A stretch of DNA of 64,000 bases, from NCBI GenBank assembly GCA_002360945.1, contig DERO01000007.1:1-64000 (forward strand). The letters run 5' to 3'. The DNA comes from Leclercia adecarboxylata. Lineage in GTDB: Bacteria > Pseudomonadota > Gammaproteobacteria > Enterobacterales > Enterobacteriaceae. The notes under the pieces were generated by a model, which saw only the letters and a list, made by a program, of their open reading frames with translations, had not been told where the DNA came from and made no database searches. This document shows positions 24,575-32,493 of this stretch, piece by piece; the first letter of the stretch is position 1, and every line of letters begins with the position of its first letter. The position numbers were made by a program, and so were the translations under genes.

Positions 24575-26689
24575 ATGAAAATCTTTTCTGCCCGTAAGGC
24601 AACGCTTCCCCTGCTGTTGGTTCCCGTTATTTTTTCACCTGTCGCCACGATGGCGGCCGAAGAGCAAACCATGATCGTCAGCGCGTCGCCACAAACGCTC
24701 TCTGAGCTGGATACGCCTGCGGCGGTCAGCGTGGTTAACGGCGACGATATGCGCCAGGCCACCCCGCGCATTAACCTCTCAGAATCCCTCGGCAGCGTGC
24801 CGGGACTGCAGATCCAGAACCGGCAGAACTACGCCCAGGATCTCCAGCTCTCGACCCGCGGTTTCGGTGCCCGCTCCACCTTCGGGGTGCGCGGCATCCG
24901 TCTCTATGTCGACGGGATCCCAGCCACCATGCCGGACGGCCAGGGGCAAACCTCGAATATTGATATCAACAGCCTCGAGAGCGTCGAAGTGTTGCGCGGG
25001 CCCTTCTCCGCCCTGTACGGCAACGCCTCGGGCGGCGTGGTTAACATGACCACCGAAACCGGACGTCAGCCCACCACCGTCGAGGCCAGCAGCTATTACG
25101 GCAGCTACGGCAGCTGGCGCTACGGCATGAAGGCCACCGGCGCGATGGGCGACGGCACTCAGCCAGGGGATGTGGATTACACCGTCTCCACCACCCGCTT
25201 CACCACTCACGGCTATCGCGATCACAGCGGCGCGCGTAAAAACCTCGCCAATGCCAAACTGGGCGTGCGCATCGACGACGCCAGCAAACTGACCCTGATT
25301 TTTAACAGCGTCGATATGAAAGCCAACGATCCCGGCGGTCTGGACTATCAGGAGTGGCGGGACAACCCGCGTCAGTCTCCGCGTGGGGATCAGTACAACA
25401 CCCGTAAAACCATCAAGCAGACCCAGGCGGGCCTGCGCTACGAGCGTCAGCTGAGCGCGCAGGACGACCTCAGCGTCATGGCCTACGCCGGTGAACGTGA
25501 GATGACCCAGTACCAGTCGATCCCGTACCAGCCGCAGCTTCGCCCAACGCACGCAGGCGGCGTGATCGACATGCAGCGCCACTACCAGGGGATCGACACC
25601 CGCTGGACCCACCGTGGTGAACTGCTGGTGCCGATGACCTTTACCACGGGTCTGAACTACGAAAACCTGAGCGAAGATCGTCGCGGATATGAAAACTATG
25701 TGATGAACAACGGCGTGCCGGATTATGGCGTCAAAGGGGCGAAACGGCGCGATGAACGCAACCTGATGTGGAACGTCGACCCTTACCTGCAAACCAACTG
25801 GCAGCTGACAGATAAGCTCTCCCTCGACGCGGGCGTGCGCTACAGCTCCGTGTGGTTCGACTCGAACGACCACTATGTACAGGGCGCGAACGGCGATGAC
25901 AGCGGCGACGCCAGCTACCACAAATGGCTCCCGGCCGGCGCACTGAAGTACCGTGTGACGGATGCCTGGAACCTCTATGCTGCCGCAGGCCGTGGTTTTG
26001 AGACCCCGACCATCAACGAACTCTCGTATCGTTCCGATAACCAGAGCGGTCTGAACTTCGGCCTCAAGCCGTCGACCAACAATACCTATGAAGTGGGAAG
26101 TAAAACGCGGGTTGGCAACGGCCTGTTCACCGCAGCGCTGTTCCGCACCGACACCGACGATGAGATCGTGGTCGACGCGAGTTCAGGCGGACGCACCAGC
26201 TACAAAAACGCCGGGAAAACCCGTCGTCAGGGCGTGGAGCTTTCACTCGATCAGCAGTTTGCTGAGAACTGGAAGCTGAAGATGGCCTGGACCTATCTGG
26301 ATGCCACCTACCGCACCAACGTCTGTGGCGACGCGGACTGTAACGGCAACCGGATGCCGGGCATTGCCCGCAACATGGGCTACGCCTCGTTTGGCTGGCA
26401 GCCTGAAGAGGGCTGGTATGCGGGTTCGGATGTGCGTTACATGAGCGATATCGAGGCCGATGACGAAAACAACGCTAAAGCGCCTTCTTATACCGTTGTG
26501 GGTCTGAATACCGGCTATAAGCTGAACGTCGGCAACTGGGGCATGGACGTCTTTGGTCGCGTGGATAACCTGTTCGATAAGGAGTATGTCGGCTCGGTGA
26601 TCGTCAATGAATCAAACGGGCGTTACTACGAACCGGCACCAGGGCGTAACTACGGGGTGGGCCTTTCCGTCTCGTATCGCTTCGAGTAA
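24575..26689 (+). CDS. pqqU: TonB-dependent outer-membrane receptor PqqU (YncD)
   Basis: The mature protein begins AEEQTMIVSAS, a TonB box, and continues with a plug domain (LSTRGFGARSTFGVRGIRLYVDGI, VLRGPFSALYGNASGGVVNM) and a 22-strand barrel ending in YRFE, with the terminal aromatic-containing strand YGVGLSVSYRF. The length of 704 residues and the sequence match E. coli YncD, shown to import pyrroloquinoline quinone (PQQ) and now called PqqU. I chose the ATG at 24575 (MKIFSARKATLPLLLVPVIF) because it gives a clean signal peptide; an upstream in-frame ATG at 24491 would add 28 residues. A bidirectional terminator follows. Confidence 0.92.
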   Translation: MKIFSARKATLPLLLVPVIFSPVATMAAEEQTMIVSASPQTLSELDTPAAVSVVNGDDMRQATPRINLSESLGSVPGLQIQNRQNYAQDLQLSTRGFGARSTFGVRGIRLYVDGIPATMPDGQGQTSNIDINSLESVEVLRGPFSALYGNASGGVVNMTTETGRQPTTVEASSYYGSYGSWRYGMKATGAMGDGTQPGDVDYTVSTTRFTTHGYRDHSGARKNLANAKLGVRIDDASKLTLIFNSVDMKANDPGGLDYQEWRDNPRQSPRGDQYNTRKTIKQTQAGLRYERQLSAQDDLSVMAYAGEREMTQYQSIPYQPQLRPTHAGGVIDMQRHYQGIDTRWTHRGELLVPMTFTTGLNYENLSEDRRGYENYVMNNGVPDYGVKGAKRRDERNLMWNVDPYLQTNWQLTDKLSLDAGVRYSSVWFDSNDHYVQGANGDDSGDASYHKWLPAGALKYRVTDAWNLYAAAGRGFETPTINELSYRSDNQSGLNFGLKPSTNNTYEVGSKTRVGNGLFTAALFRTDTDDEIVVDASSGGRTSYKNAGKTRRQGVELSLDQQFAENWKLKMAWTYLDATYRTNVCGDADCNGNRMPGIARNMGYASFGWQPEEGWYAGSDVRYMSDIEADDENNAKAPSYTVVGLNTGYKLNVGNWGMDVFGRVDNLFDKEYVGSVIVNESNGRYYEPAPGRNYGVGLSVSYRFE

Positions 26690-26694
26690 TAATT

Positions 26695-26725
26695 AACCGG
26701 CAGCCCAGGCTGCCGGTTCTTTTTT
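26695..26725 (+). terminator. Rho-independent terminator of pqqU
   Basis: AACCGGCAGC pairs perfectly with GCTGCCGGTT around CCAG and is followed by CTTTTTT. It lies between the convergent pqqU and chemoreceptor genes and may stop both. Confidence 0.9.
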
Positions 26726-28262
26726 ACGCCATCTGCGCGCGCTGATCCAGACGGAACGCCGCCACCAGCGACTCCAGCAGACGGGCCTGATCTTCCAGCG
26801 CCCCTGCCGCCGTGGAGGATGCCCCTACCAGCGAGGCGTTTTGCTGGGTGGTGGTATCCAGCTCCATCACCGCACGGGAAATCTGCTCAATGCCGCGGCT
26901 CTGCTCTTCTGACGCCGAGGAGATCTCACCCATGATATCGTTGACGCGGGTCACCGAGTCCACCACCTGTTCCATGGTCTGCCCGGCTTTGGCTACCAGG
27001 TCGCTCCCGGTGGAGATACGCGACACCGATTCGCTGATCAGCAGCTCGATATCTTTCGCCGCCTGAGAGCTGCGCTGGGAGAGGCTGCGCACTTCGCTGG
27101 CCACCACCGCAAAGCCACGCCCCTGCTCACCTGCCCGCGCGGCTTCTACCGCGGCGTTCAGCGCCAGGATATTGGTCTGGAAGGCGATACTGTTGATCAC
27201 CGCCGTGATATCGGCAATTTTTTGCGAGCTGGTGTTAATGTCGCTCATGGTGCTGACCACATCGCGCATCACCCGCCCGCCCTGGGTGGCGGTTTGCGAG
27301 GCTTCTGCCGCCAGCTGGCTGGCGTGACGGGCGTTGTCAGCGTTGTTTTTCACCGTAGCGGTCAGCTCTTCCATGCTGGCGGCGGTTTGCACCACGGCGG
27401 CGGCCTGCTGCTCGGTACGCGATGACAGGTCGGTATTGCCTTCGGCAATTTCACTGGCCGCCAGCGACACCTGCGCCACGCTGCTGCGCACCTCACCAAT
27501 CATCAACCGCAGCTTATCGTTCATCCTGCCCATCGCCCCGGTCAGTTTGCCCAGTTCGTCTTCACCCTGGGGGTGAATATCAGAGCTGAGATCGCCGCTG
27601 GCAATGCGCTCGGCCAGCTGTAAATTGTGTTTGACCGGATGGGTGATCTGGCGGGTGACCCACCAGGAGACGAGGATCCCAAAGAGGATAGCCACCACGC
27701 CAATTATGGCGGTGATGGTGCTGGAGCTGTAGGCCAGCGAGTCGTTATGGACTTTGACCAGCGCGATGATGTCGCGGATCGCGGCGCTGCTATCGTCGCC
27801 GGCAGTTTTGACTTTATCTTCCGCCGCTTTCAGGGCTGCTGTAGCCGCCGGATCGTTTTTGTCGGCGTTCCAGGTCGCCATCGCGGCCTGCATTTCACTG
27901 ACGCTGCTGCCAAAACGGGCCAGATGGCCGGCAATGCTGTCAATGATAGGTTTCTCTTTCGCGGTCCACTCCAGTTGCTGGGCTTCAGCGGTGAGGTCGG
28001 CGGCGTGTTTGACGTAGTTTGCCATCAGCTGACCGGACTTTTCGTCACCGTTATAGAGAAATTTCAGGCGGTTTATCTTGGCCTGGAAGACCTCGATATT
28101 GATGTTGTAGATCAGGTTGGTTTGCTGGTAGACGTCGCGAATCTCTTTAAAGCGCTGCACGCTCAACAGCGTCGATACCGCCACCAGCAGCAGCACCAGA
28201 CCAAAACCCGCAGCGAGCTTTCTGCTCATTTTTATATTACGTAATCGTTGACTGACACTCAT
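26724..28262 (-). CDS. Methyl-accepting chemotaxis protein
   Basis: The 512-residue protein has the class I chemoreceptor layout: a membrane segment near residues 12-33, a periplasmic four-helix sensor domain of about 150 residues, a second membrane segment near residue 190, a HAMP domain ([23 protein letters not shown]) and the signalling hairpin with [19 protein letters not shown]. It ends RAQMA and lacks the NWETF pentapeptide used by CheR/CheB. The ATG at 28262 is preceded by AAGGAG. A sigma-28-like promoter lies 37 bases upstream. The ligand is unknown; the sensor sequence does not let me assign Tsr, Tar or Trg. Confidence 0.9.
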   Translation of the reverse strand: MSVSQRLRNIKMSRKLAAGFGLVLLLVAVSTLLSVQRFKEIRDVYQQTNLIYNINIEVFQAKINRLKFLYNGDEKSGQLMANYVKHAADLTAEAQQLEWTAKEKPIIDSIAGHLARFGSSVSEMQAAMATWNADKNDPAATAALKAAEDKVKTAGDDSSAAIRDIIALVKVHNDSLAYSSSTITAIIGVVAILFGILVSWWVTRQITHPVKHNLQLAERIASGDLSSDIHPQGEDELGKLTGAMGRMNDKLRLMIGEVRSSVAQVSLAASEIAEGNTDLSSRTEQQAAAVVQTAASMEELTATVKNNADNARHASQLAAEASQTATQGGRVMRDVVSTMSDINTSSQKIADITAVINSIAFQTNILALNAAVEAARAGEQGRGFAVVASEVRSLSQRSSQAAKDIELLISESVSRISTGSDLVAKAGQTMEQVVDSVTRVNDIMGEISSASEEQSRGIEQISRAVMELDTTTQQNASLVGASSTAAGALEDQARLLESLVAAFRLDQRAQMA

Positions 28263-28298
28263 TCCTGACTCCTTAGAAGGCAACTGTGCCTTTTAAGG

Positions 28299-28325
28299 TT
28301 ATCGGCAGGAATGCTGGTTAATTCA
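28299..28325 (-). promoter_or_regulatory. Sigma-28 (FliA) promoter candidate for the chemoreceptor gene
   Basis: On the minus strand TGAA, then 15 bases, then GCCGATAA, against the FliA consensus TAAA-N15-GCCGATAA. The -10 element is perfect and one base of the -35 differs. Location just upstream of a chemoreceptor fits class 3 flagellar control. Confidence 0.8.
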
Positions 28326-28440
28326 TAGCCAAGCTGGTCTTATCAGTTTCAAACGAAATAGTTTTTCCGGCAGCCCGATAACCGCCGGAAATAATGCGAG
28401 GATATATTCAGGGATATTACCGCTTCGCTTGTTTAATAAA

Positions 28441-29115
28441 TCAGGGTAAAAACTGCTTAATCAATATGCCATTTGCCTCGTCGATCACTTTATCAATCGC
28501 CGCGCGGCTGGCCTGCTTATCGCCCTGTTCCAGCGCAGTAAGTAACTCCTCGTAGCGATAAGAGCGGGACGGCAGCACAATGTCGGGATCGTACAGACAG
28601 TTAAAACAGGGCCCGATGCGCACCCACAGTTGCTCAATCAGCGCCATCAGGGTTGGCATATCCGCATAGTGATAGAGCGTAAAGCGAAACGCCCGGTTAG
28701 CATGCAGGGCACGCTCGACTTCACCATTGCTCATCGCATCATGAAAATTGTCGGAGAGCGTACGCAGCGTCGCAATGCGCTCATCAGACATTTGCTCGCA
28801 GGCGGCAGCAACGGCCATGCACTCCAGCTCCTTACGGATGGCATTGACTTCGTTGTAACGCTCAAGCGAGACTTCCGGCACCAGAAACGCTTGCGCCGGG
28901 GTGGCGTGCAGCGCGCCAGCGGAGACCAACCGCAGCAGCGCTTCACGTACAGGAGTAATACTGGTACCTAACTTATCCGCAATCTCTTTAGTGACGAGCC
29001 GTGCGCCTGGCTTCAGGGCCCCTGCAATCAGGGCACCTTTCAGACTCACCTCAACCTGCATCGTCAGGCTCATTCGTTGAGCCTTTTCTAAATTGTCCAA
29101 ATCCAGCATGTTCAA
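28441..29115 (-). CDS. mcbR: GntR/FCD-family regulator McbR
   Basis: The 224-residue protein has an N-terminal winged helix (LKPGARLVTKEIADKLG, then SITPVREALLRLVSAGAL) and an FCD helical ligand domain with IEQLWVRIGP. It aligns with E. coli McbR (YncC), which represses mcbA and influences colanic acid and biofilm formation. It sits next to curA and upstream of pqqU as in E. coli. Conservation in the ligand domain is moderate, so the effector and targets may differ. Confidence 0.82.
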   Translation of the reverse strand: MNMLDLDNLEKAQRMSLTMQVEVSLKGALIAGALKPGARLVTKEIADKLGTSITPVREALLRLVSAGALHATPAQAFLVPEVSLERYNEVNAIRKELECMAVAAACEQMSDERIATLRTLSDNFHDAMSNGEVERALHANRAFRFTLYHYADMPTLMALIEQLWVRIGPCFNCLYDPDIVLPSRSYRYEELLTALEQGDKQASRAAIDKVIDEANGILIKQFLP

Positions 29116-29331
29116 TTCCTGTTACCAACACTTAACTTATATTCCACAGTAGATAAACGAACCTCCGCGGGTTGGATATATCCTGTATCTTCATGCCTGA
29201 TTAACTTAAAAGAAGTAACCCATCAAAACTAAAATGAATTGATTAATTAATGCCCCTCACTCCGTATAAGACGTTCGGACTAATCTATGTTGGTATAATT
29301 AAAGACGTTATTTCGAATTTTGCCCAGGTAA

Positions 29332-29355
29332 TTATGGCGGAATAATCCGCCATAA
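29332..29355. terminator. Perfect hairpin downstream of curA
   Basis: TTATGGCGGA and TCCGCCATAA form a perfect 10-base stem with a 4-base loop, 7 bases after the curA stop. The T-tract on the curA side is poor, so termination or 3' end protection is only probable. Confidence 0.5.
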
Positions 29356-29361
29356 CCGGTA

Positions 29362-30402
29362 CTATAAGTTATTGTTCGCGACACGTATCACGACTTTTCC
29401 GAAGTTTTTACCCTCCAGCAGGCCGATCAGCGCCTGTGGGGCGTTTTCCAGCCCGTCCGTAACCTGCTCACGGTAGTGGATTTTGCCCTCGCTGACCCAA
29501 CCGCCCATCTCCTGCTGAAACTCTGCAATGCGATGACCATAGTCCTGGTTGATGATAAAGCCCTGCATGCGAATGCGTTTTTTCAGGATGGTGCCCATCA
29601 GCAGTCCCAGGCGATCCGGCCCTGGCGGCAGATCGGTGGCATTGTATCCGCTGACCAGCCCGCACACCGGCACCCGCGCCGCAGTATTCAGCAGCGGCAG
29701 CACGGCATCAAACACCTTCCCGCCCACGTTCTCATAGTAAACATCAATGCCCTGCGGGCACGCCTGCTTAAGCTGTTCGGCAAAATCATCCGCATGGTGA
29801 TCGATACACTGGTCAAAGCCCAGCACCTCAATGGCATGGCGGCATTTTTCCGCACCGCCGGCAACGCCCACCACCCGGCAGCCTTTCAGCTTACCAATCT
29901 GGCCGACGGTGGCCCCCACCGGACCGGTAGCCGCAGCTACCACCAGCGTCTCACCCGCTTTGGGCTGGCCGATATCGAGCAGGCCCATGTAGGCGGTGAA
30001 GCCAGGCATCCCCAGCACGCCTAACGACCAGGAGGGGTGTTCGGGATCCGCGCCTAGTTTGACCAGGCCTGTGCCATCAGAGACGTCATAGTCCTGCCAG
30101 CCGCTGTAGCCCAGCACCCATTCACCGGGTTGATAGTCAGGATGGTTCGACTTCTCCACGCGGCTGACGGTACCGCCCACCATCACCGCACCGATTTCTA
30201 CCGGCGGCGAGTAGGACGGCGCATCGCTCATGCGGCCGCGCATATAGGGATCGAGCGAGAGCCAGATAGTGCGCAGCAGAACCTGGCCGTCGGCGGGTTC
30301 TGGAATGGCGGTGTTTTCTAAGCGAAAGTTATCAGCGGTGGGTGCGCCTTTGGGACGAGAAGCCAGAACCCATTGACGATTCTGCGTTGAAGAGTGACTC
30401 AT
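29362..30402 (-). CDS. curA: NADPH-dependent curcumin/dihydrocurcumin reductase CurA
   Basis: The 346-residue protein is a zinc-independent medium-chain reductase: QVLLRTIWLSLDPYMRGRMSD near residue 40, the nucleotide-binding AAATGPVGATVGQIGKLKG near residue 155 and DVYYENVGGKVFDAVLP near residue 225. It matches E. coli CurA (YncB), which reduces the double bonds of curcumin and related enones with NADPH in the cytoplasm. It is downstream of a cupin-XRE regulator on the same strand, 65 bases away. Confidence 0.92.
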   Translation of the reverse strand: MSHSSTQNRQWVLASRPKGAPTADNFRLENTAIPEPADGQVLLRTIWLSLDPYMRGRMSDAPSYSPPVEIGAVMVGGTVSRVEKSNHPDYQPGEWVLGYSGWQDYDVSDGTGLVKLGADPEHPSWSLGVLGMPGFTAYMGLLDIGQPKAGETLVVAAATGPVGATVGQIGKLKGCRVVGVAGGAEKCRHAIEVLGFDQCIDHHADDFAEQLKQACPQGIDVYYENVGGKVFDAVLPLLNTAARVPVCGLVSGYNATDLPPGPDRLGLLMGTILKKRIRMQGFIINQDYGHRIAEFQQEMGGWVSEGKIHYREQVTDGLENAPQALIGLLEGKNFGKVVIRVANNNL

Positions 30403-30467
30403 ACCTTACTCCTGTTTAGACAAACGTCCTTAGAGACTAGCCGCATCTTCCCCTGTCTGCTTTGCCA

Positions 30468-31043
30468 TTACGAGCCAGACTGGTTCAGCCTGACCACCAG
30501 ATAGACGCAGGGCTCGCTGCTTTCGTTGATGAACCGGCAGTCGTTAGGCGGGCCGAGTTCAAGACAATCTCCGGCGCGCATTTCGTGGCGGGTGTCCCCT
30601 TCCAGAAACACCAGTTCCCCTGACTGGAGCCAAATCAGCTGGCGGGCAAGAGCATAAGAAGAGGCGGGCATCGGCACGTCGCTGCCGCCGGGAAGTTCAA
30701 CCTGCACCATGTCGATAGGCAGATCGGAGCGCGGCGAGACGTGACGACGCAGATAGTGCGTCTGCGGATCGCGCCACACCGGCTGGTTGGCATAGCGCAA
30801 CAGCTTGCCTTCCTGCAGCTCAGCGCGCGCAATAAGCGTGGACATGCTGATTCCAAACGCGCCGGAGAGCCGGGCCAGCAGCGTCGCCGTCGGGCTGCTC
30901 TCTGCGCGTTCAATTTTGTGGATCATCGCCCGTGAGACACCGGCGCGTTCCGCCAGCTCGCTCAGCGACCAGCCGCGGGACTCACGCTCCAGCCGGATGC
31001 GGGCGCTGATCCGTTGATTGATATTGTCTGGCATAGTATTCAT
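30468..31043 (-). CDS. XRE-cupin regulator, divergent from mnaT
   Basis: The protein of about 191 residues has an N-terminal XRE helix-turn-helix (RESRGWSLSELAERAGVSRA, MIHKIERAESSPTATLL) and a C-terminal cupin sensor domain (GGSDVPMPASSYALARQLIWLQSGEL, EMRAGDCLELGPPNDCRF). Such proteins usually repress catabolic or detoxification genes. Two identical ACTATAGTG sites flank its own promoter and that of the divergent mnaT, suggesting it controls both. It is not the E. coli SutR sequence. The start is uncertain between GTG 31046, ATG 31043 and ATG 31034. Confidence 0.82.
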   Translation of the reverse strand: MNTMPDNINQRISARIRLERESRGWSLSELAERAGVSRAMIHKIERAESSPTATLLARLSGAFGISMSTLIARAELQEGKLLRYANQPVWRDPQTHYLRRHVSPRSDLPIDMVQVELPGGSDVPMPASSYALARQLIWLQSGELVFLEGDTRHEMRAGDCLELGPPNDCRFINESSEPCVYLVVRLNQSGS

Positions 31044-31050
31044 CACGTCA

Positions 31051-31060
31051 TACTATAGTG
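31051..31060. promoter_or_regulatory. Candidate operator 1 of the XRE-cupin regulator
   Basis: TACTATAGTG lies immediately upstream of the regulator start. It shares ACTATAGTG with the perfect palindrome at 31161, exactly 110 bases away. Confidence 0.5.
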
Positions 31061-31160
31061 TAAGTAATGGATTACAACGCGCTTTTTTCATAACAAAAAG
31101 ATATGGCTTATGCCGTAGCGTTTTGCCGGTCACTCTGTGTAATATTGTGACGAAACGTAT

Positions 31161-31170
31161 CACTATAGTG
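31161..31170. promoter_or_regulatory. Candidate operator 2, at the mnaT promoter
   Basis: CACTATAGTG is a perfect 10-base palindrome 25 bases upstream of the mnaT start. Together with the copy at 31051 it forms a pair placed to serve both divergent promoters. Confidence 0.5.
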
Positions 31171-31195
31171 AACAGTCACAGCCTGAGGATCCCCC

Positions 31196-31714
31196 ATGAT
31201 TATTCGTCACGCCTTGAAAGAGGACTGCGCCGCCATCGGTGAAATCTACAACCACGCGGTGCTGCACACCGCCGCGATCTGGAACGATGCCACGGTCGAT
31301 ACCGATAACCGTATCGCATGGTTCGAAGCGCGCCAGCTGATGGGCTATCCGGTGCTGGTCAGCGAGCACGATGGCGTGGTGACCGGTTACGCCTCCTTCG
31401 GGGACTGGCGCGCCTTTGACGGTTTTCGTCACACCGTGGAGCACTCGGTGTACGTTCATCCGGATCATCAGGGCAAAGGCATTGGCCGCGCGCTGATGAA
31501 GGCCCTGATTGAGGAAGCACGCCGCATCGGCAAACACGTGATGGTGGCGGGGATTGAAGCGCAGAACAGCGCCTCGATTCATCTCCATGAGACCCTGGGT
31601 TTTGTCACTACGGGTCAGATGCCGCAGGTGGGCACCAAGTTTGGCCGCTGGCTGGATCTGACCTTTATGCAGCTGCAGCTCGATGAGCGCACCGACCCGG
31701 ATGCTATCGGATGA
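31196..31714 (+). CDS. mnaT: L-amino acid N-acyltransferase MnaT (YncA)
   Basis: The 172-residue protein is a GNAT enzyme nearly identical in plan to E. coli MnaT: EIYNHAVLHTAAIWNDATVD near residue 15, VEHSVYVHPDHQGKGIGRALMKAL as the acetyl-CoA binding loop, and MPQVGTKFGRWLDLTFMQLQLDERT at the end. MnaT acetylates methionine and toxic analogues such as methionine sulfoximine and sulfone. Its last four bases overlap the ydcZ start (ATGA), so the two are translationally coupled. Confidence 0.93.
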   Translation: MIIRHALKEDCAAIGEIYNHAVLHTAAIWNDATVDTDNRIAWFEARQLMGYPVLVSEHDGVVTGYASFGDWRAFDGFRHTVEHSVYVHPDHQGKGIGRALMKALIEEARRIGKHVMVAGIEAQNSASIHLHETLGFVTTGQMPQVGTKFGRWLDLTFMQLQLDERTDPDAIG

Positions 31715-32160
31715 ATCAGTCGCTGACGCTGGTATTTCTGATGGCAGCCGGCATTGGCCTGGTGGTGCAGAACACCCTGATGGTGCGCATCACCCAGACC
31801 TCAAGCACCATTCTAATCGCCATGCTGCTCAACTCGCTGGTGGGGATTGTGCTGTTTGTGTCGATTCTGCTGATTAAAAACGGCGTCGCCGGGTTCAGCG
31901 AGCTGGTGCATACGGTGCGCTGGTGGACATTGATTCCCGGCCTGCTGGGGTCGTTTTTTGTTTTTGCCAGCATCAGCGGCTATCAGTATGTCGGCGCGGC
32001 AACGACCATTGCGGTGCTGGTCGCCAGCCAGCTTATTGGCGGTCTGGTGATGGACGTGGTGCGCAGCCAGGGGGTGCCGCTGAAGGCGCTGATCGGCCCG
32101 GTCTGCGGCGCGGTGCTGCTGGTAATTGGCGCCTGGCTGGTGGCAAGGCGCCAGTTCTGA
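31711..32160 (+). CDS. ydcZ: DMT-superfamily inner-membrane protein YdcZ
   Basis: The 149-residue protein has five hydrophobic segments typical of the DUF606 branch of the drug/metabolite transporter superfamily: half the length of a ten-helix exporter, so it probably works as a dimer. Sequence and position next to mnaT and ydcY identify it as YdcZ. The substrate is unknown; coupling to MnaT suggests export of an acetylated amino acid, which is inference. Confidence 0.88.
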   Translation: MNQSLTLVFLMAAGIGLVVQNTLMVRITQTSSTILIAMLLNSLVGIVLFVSILLIKNGVAGFSELVHTVRWWTLIPGLLGSFFVFASISGYQYVGAATTIAVLVASQLIGGLVMDVVRSQGVPLKALIGPVCGAVLLVIGAWLVARRQF

Positions 32161-32162
32161 AT

Positions 32163-32396
32163 TCAGAGGATGACGCCGCCTTTGGTCAGGCTCTCTTCGC
32201 GGGCTTCCTGCTCCTCTTTGTAGTGTTTGCCGTGATGCGCAATGGTATTGCGCAGCCGCTGCTGCTGGGTATAGCGATCTTCCCGGCTCAATTCGGTATC
32301 TTCGCTTAATTCGATCAGCAACTCGTTCATGTGAACGATCACGCTTTCCTCTACCGCGGCATCAACGCGGGCGATAACTTCCTCTAAATGTGACAT
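32163..32396 (-). CDS. ydcY: Conserved small protein YdcY (DUF2526)
   Basis: The 77-residue soluble acidic protein starts MSHLEEVIARVDAAVEES and ends LTKGGVIL, matching E. coli YdcY in length and sequence. I chose the ATG at 32396 over an upstream GTG because GGAG lies 5 bases before it. Function is unknown. It converges on ydcZ with only two bases between the stop codons. Confidence 0.9.
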   Translation of the reverse strand: MSHLEEVIARVDAAVEESVIVHMNELLIELSEDTELSREDRYTQQQRLRNTIAHHGKHYKEEQEAREESLTKGGVIL

Positions 32397-32415
32397 TGTC
32401 ACTCCTTGTCAGTTT

Positions 32416-32489
32416 GCCCGGCGGCGCTACGCTTGCCGGGCCTACGGGTGCACATATAGGCCGGGTAAGGCGAAGCCGCCACCCGGCAC
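32416..32489. repeat. Pair of REP elements (BIME)
   Basis: Two REP units, GCCCGGCGGCGCTACGC...GGGCCTAC (32416-32445) and GGCCGGGTAAGGCG...CCACCCGGCA (32457-32489), lie in opposite orientation between ydcY and the peptide-binding protein gene. Confidence 0.8.
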
Positions 32490-32493
32490 GCTG

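Noticed and set aside
24779..25921. 380-codon minus-strand frame within pqqU
   Set aside because: Antisense to the clearly conserved TonB-dependent receptor; no recognisable protein features.
32416..32489. Repeated palindromes as a CRISPR array
   Set aside because: The units are REP-type inverted repeats without regular spacers; similar single units are scattered across the window.
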